Below are positions 32,507 through 33,589 of a stretch of DNA of 33,589 bases, piece by piece. This DNA comes from Alphaproteobacteria bacterium (lineage in GTDB: Bacteria; Pseudomonadota; Alphaproteobacteria; Rhodobacterales; Rhodobacteraceae). Position 1 is the stretch's first letter. Every line of letters starts with the position of its first letter. The notes below the pieces were generated by a model, which saw only the letters and a list, made by a program, of their open reading frames with translations, was not told where the DNA came from and did not search any database. The stretch covers positions 1 through 33,589 of the forward strand of contig JAAAPD010000065.1 of the NCBI GenBank assembly GCA_009908505.1. Reading direction: 5' to 3'. A program made the position numbers and the translations under genes.

Positions 32507-32821
32507 ATGAGCGTGCGTTCATCCAGTTTGAGGGTGACTTTCCTGCACCCGTTCAGCCTAGCCGATTTTCCGGACGAACTTCCGGCCGGGGACTACGAAG
32601 TCCTGATTCAGGAACAACTTCTCCGCGGGCAAGGTTTCGAAACGTATCAGAGGACGGCGATCCATATGACCGTTCCTGGCAGAGGAGATCGGGCGGGTTG
32701 GATGGAACTGTACAAGATATCAGAGCGCGACCTGAATGAGGCGCTGAGCCGGGATCAGGGTCCCACTGAGATGAACAACCACAGCGAAGCGGCGCTTTCT
32801 CCGCAGGAGGACTTGAAATGA
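32507..32821 (+). CDS. Small hypothetical protein (104 aa)
   Basis: The product contains SSLRVTFLHPFSLADFPDEL, then PAGDYEVLIQEQLLRGQGFE and RTAIHMTVPG, a compact beta-rich pattern that I recognise as recurring in Rhodobacteraceae but cannot name. The tail is charged. ATG 32507 has GGAGG (32496-32500) six bases upstream. The end overlaps the next gene by 4 bases (ATGA). Confidence 0.65.
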   Translation: MSVRSSSLRVTFLHPFSLADFPDELPAGDYEVLIQEQLLRGQGFETYQRTAIHMTVPGRGDRAGWMELYKISERDLNEALSRDQGPTEMNNHSEAALSPQEDLK

Positions 32822-33162
32822 ATACTCCCGAATGGCTCAAACCCGGCATCTATGGTGCTGTGATCGGTGCTGTCTTTGTCGGCGTCGTCGGATTTTCATG
32901 GGGCGGCTGGGTAACCGATGGTACCGCGAGCGACAGAGCGATGACGATGTCGCGCAACGATGTCGTGGCGTCGATGGTCCCCGTTTGCCTGGACATGGCG
33001 CGGTCAGACCCGGCTCGGGCGGACAAGCTTGCAACGATCCGGGCAGCCTCGACCTACCAGCGGCGCGACGCGATCATGACAGCCGGCTGGGCTACGATGC
33101 CGGGCACCGATGCCCCAGACCGAGACATTGCGCAAGCCTGCCTGAAGGAACTGGACCTCTGA
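32818..33162 (+). CDS. Hypothetical membrane protein (114 aa)
   Basis: The protein has one N-terminal membrane segment (about 10-33, IYGAVIGAVFVGVVGFSWGG) followed by a soluble part of about 80 residues with two cysteines (VPVCLDMARSDP, IAQACLKELDL). It could be anchored in the inner membrane facing the periplasm. No family function is known to me. Its ATG overlaps the previous stop, so the genes are coupled, and hflK follows 107 bases later on the same strand. Confidence 0.75.
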   Translation: MNTPEWLKPGIYGAVIGAVFVGVVGFSWGGWVTDGTASDRAMTMSRNDVVASMVPVCLDMARSDPARADKLATIRAASTYQRRDAIMTAGWATMPGTDAPDRDIAQACLKELDL

Positions 33163-33269
33163 GGTCATGCCGTTCAGAGCCGACGATGTGATGGCGCAAA
33201 CCGGGTCGCACCGTCAAACGCGCGAGCCAGGCATCGCCCCGAGTGCCAAAACCGAGATAGGAGCTTGCG

Positions 33270-33589
33270 ATGCCTTCTGATGACAATGGACCGGAAGATC
33301 GCGGACCTTGGAAAAACAAGCAGACCCGCGTTCCCCCTGAGGTTGATGCAATTCTCAGGCGGGGCCGGGATCAGCTGCACGGCATCCTGCCGGACGGTCT
33401 GCCACCGGTGAAGCGTCTTGCAATCGGGGCCGCCATTGCGCTTGCGGCGTTTGGGGCGTGGACCTCATATTACACGGTGCCGAGCGACTCCGTTGCAATT
33501 GTTCAACGGTTCGGGAAATACGCGGCCGAGGTTCCCCCGGGGCTGCACTTCAAGATCCCCTTCGGGATCGACGTGACCACGCTGGTCCC
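33270..33589 (+). CDS. hflK: Membrane protease modulator HflK, N-terminal part
   Basis: Only the first 106 residues are visible before the window ends. A cytoplasmic head MPSDDNGPEDRGPWKNKQTR precedes a membrane segment (about 52-70, LAIGAAIALAAFGAWTSYY), then the SPFH/band-7 start VPSDSVAIVQRFGKYAAEVP and PGLHFKIPF. With HflC, HflK forms a large ring around the FtsH protease and tunes membrane-protein turnover. ATG 33270 has TAGGAG (33258-33263) seven bases upstream. hflC probably follows outside the window. A second copy elsewhere in the genome is possible. Confidence 0.85.
   Translation, partial: MPSDDNGPEDRGPWKNKQTRVPPEVDAILRRGRDQLHGILPDGLPPVKRLAIGAAIALAAFGAWTSYYTVPSDSVAIVQRFGKYAAEVPPGLHFKIPFGIDVTTLV

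Noticed and set aside
1..33589. CRISPR array
   Set aside because: No regularly spaced repeat of 24-40 bases with unique spacers was seen. The only regular arrays are the 12-bp iterons at 20638-20672 and the acidic codon tracts.

Overview
The window looks like a chromosome segment from an alphaproteobacterium of the Rhodobacteraceae (Roseobacter/Rhodobacter group). This rests on high GC content, the gene order rpsA - ihfB - lapA - trpF - trpB, the nearby pth, rplY and ychF genes, and recognisable protein families. All family names come from reading the translations; no database search was possible. The genus cannot be named from this sequence.

Bases 1-20,550 look like core genome. A TauA/TauB/TauC-type ABC importer (1-2488) is followed by rpsA and ihfB, a LapA-type membrane protein, trpF and trpB. 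A more lineage-specific block follows (7.6-10.0 kb): two exported PepSY proteins with very long Asp/Glu tails flank a 2OG-Fe(II) oxygenase-like gene, and a membrane-anchored LuxR-type regulator comes next. A minus-strand group (DUF2237 protein, serine hydrolase, DUF2332 protein, pth) is followed by a GAF-EAL phosphodiesterase, rplY, an MFS carrier, an FMN-dependent lactate dehydrogenase, trpA, a VOC-like protein, ychF and tRNA-Ser(GCU).

Bases 20,550-27,100 look like the start of an integrated element. A tyrosine recombinase lies 140 bp downstream of the tRNA-Ser gene and is preceded by three 12-bp iterons. After a gene-poor, repeat-bearing kilobase comes a minus-strand pair: a 970-aa UvrD-type helicase with an apparent nuclease insertion and C-terminal zinc ribbons, then a DUF3883 (NOV_C) putative nuclease. 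I regard this pair as a candidate defence module. No second att copy was found inside the window, so the element's right end is unknown.

Bases 27,100-33,589 carry an accessory-looking stress and homeostasis set: a short HPF/RaiA-like ribosome factor, a BCCT compatible-solute transporter, small basic or charged proteins, a Crp/Fnr regulator without N-terminal cysteines, an NTF2-like protein, small membrane proteins, and the first third of hflK, which runs off the window.
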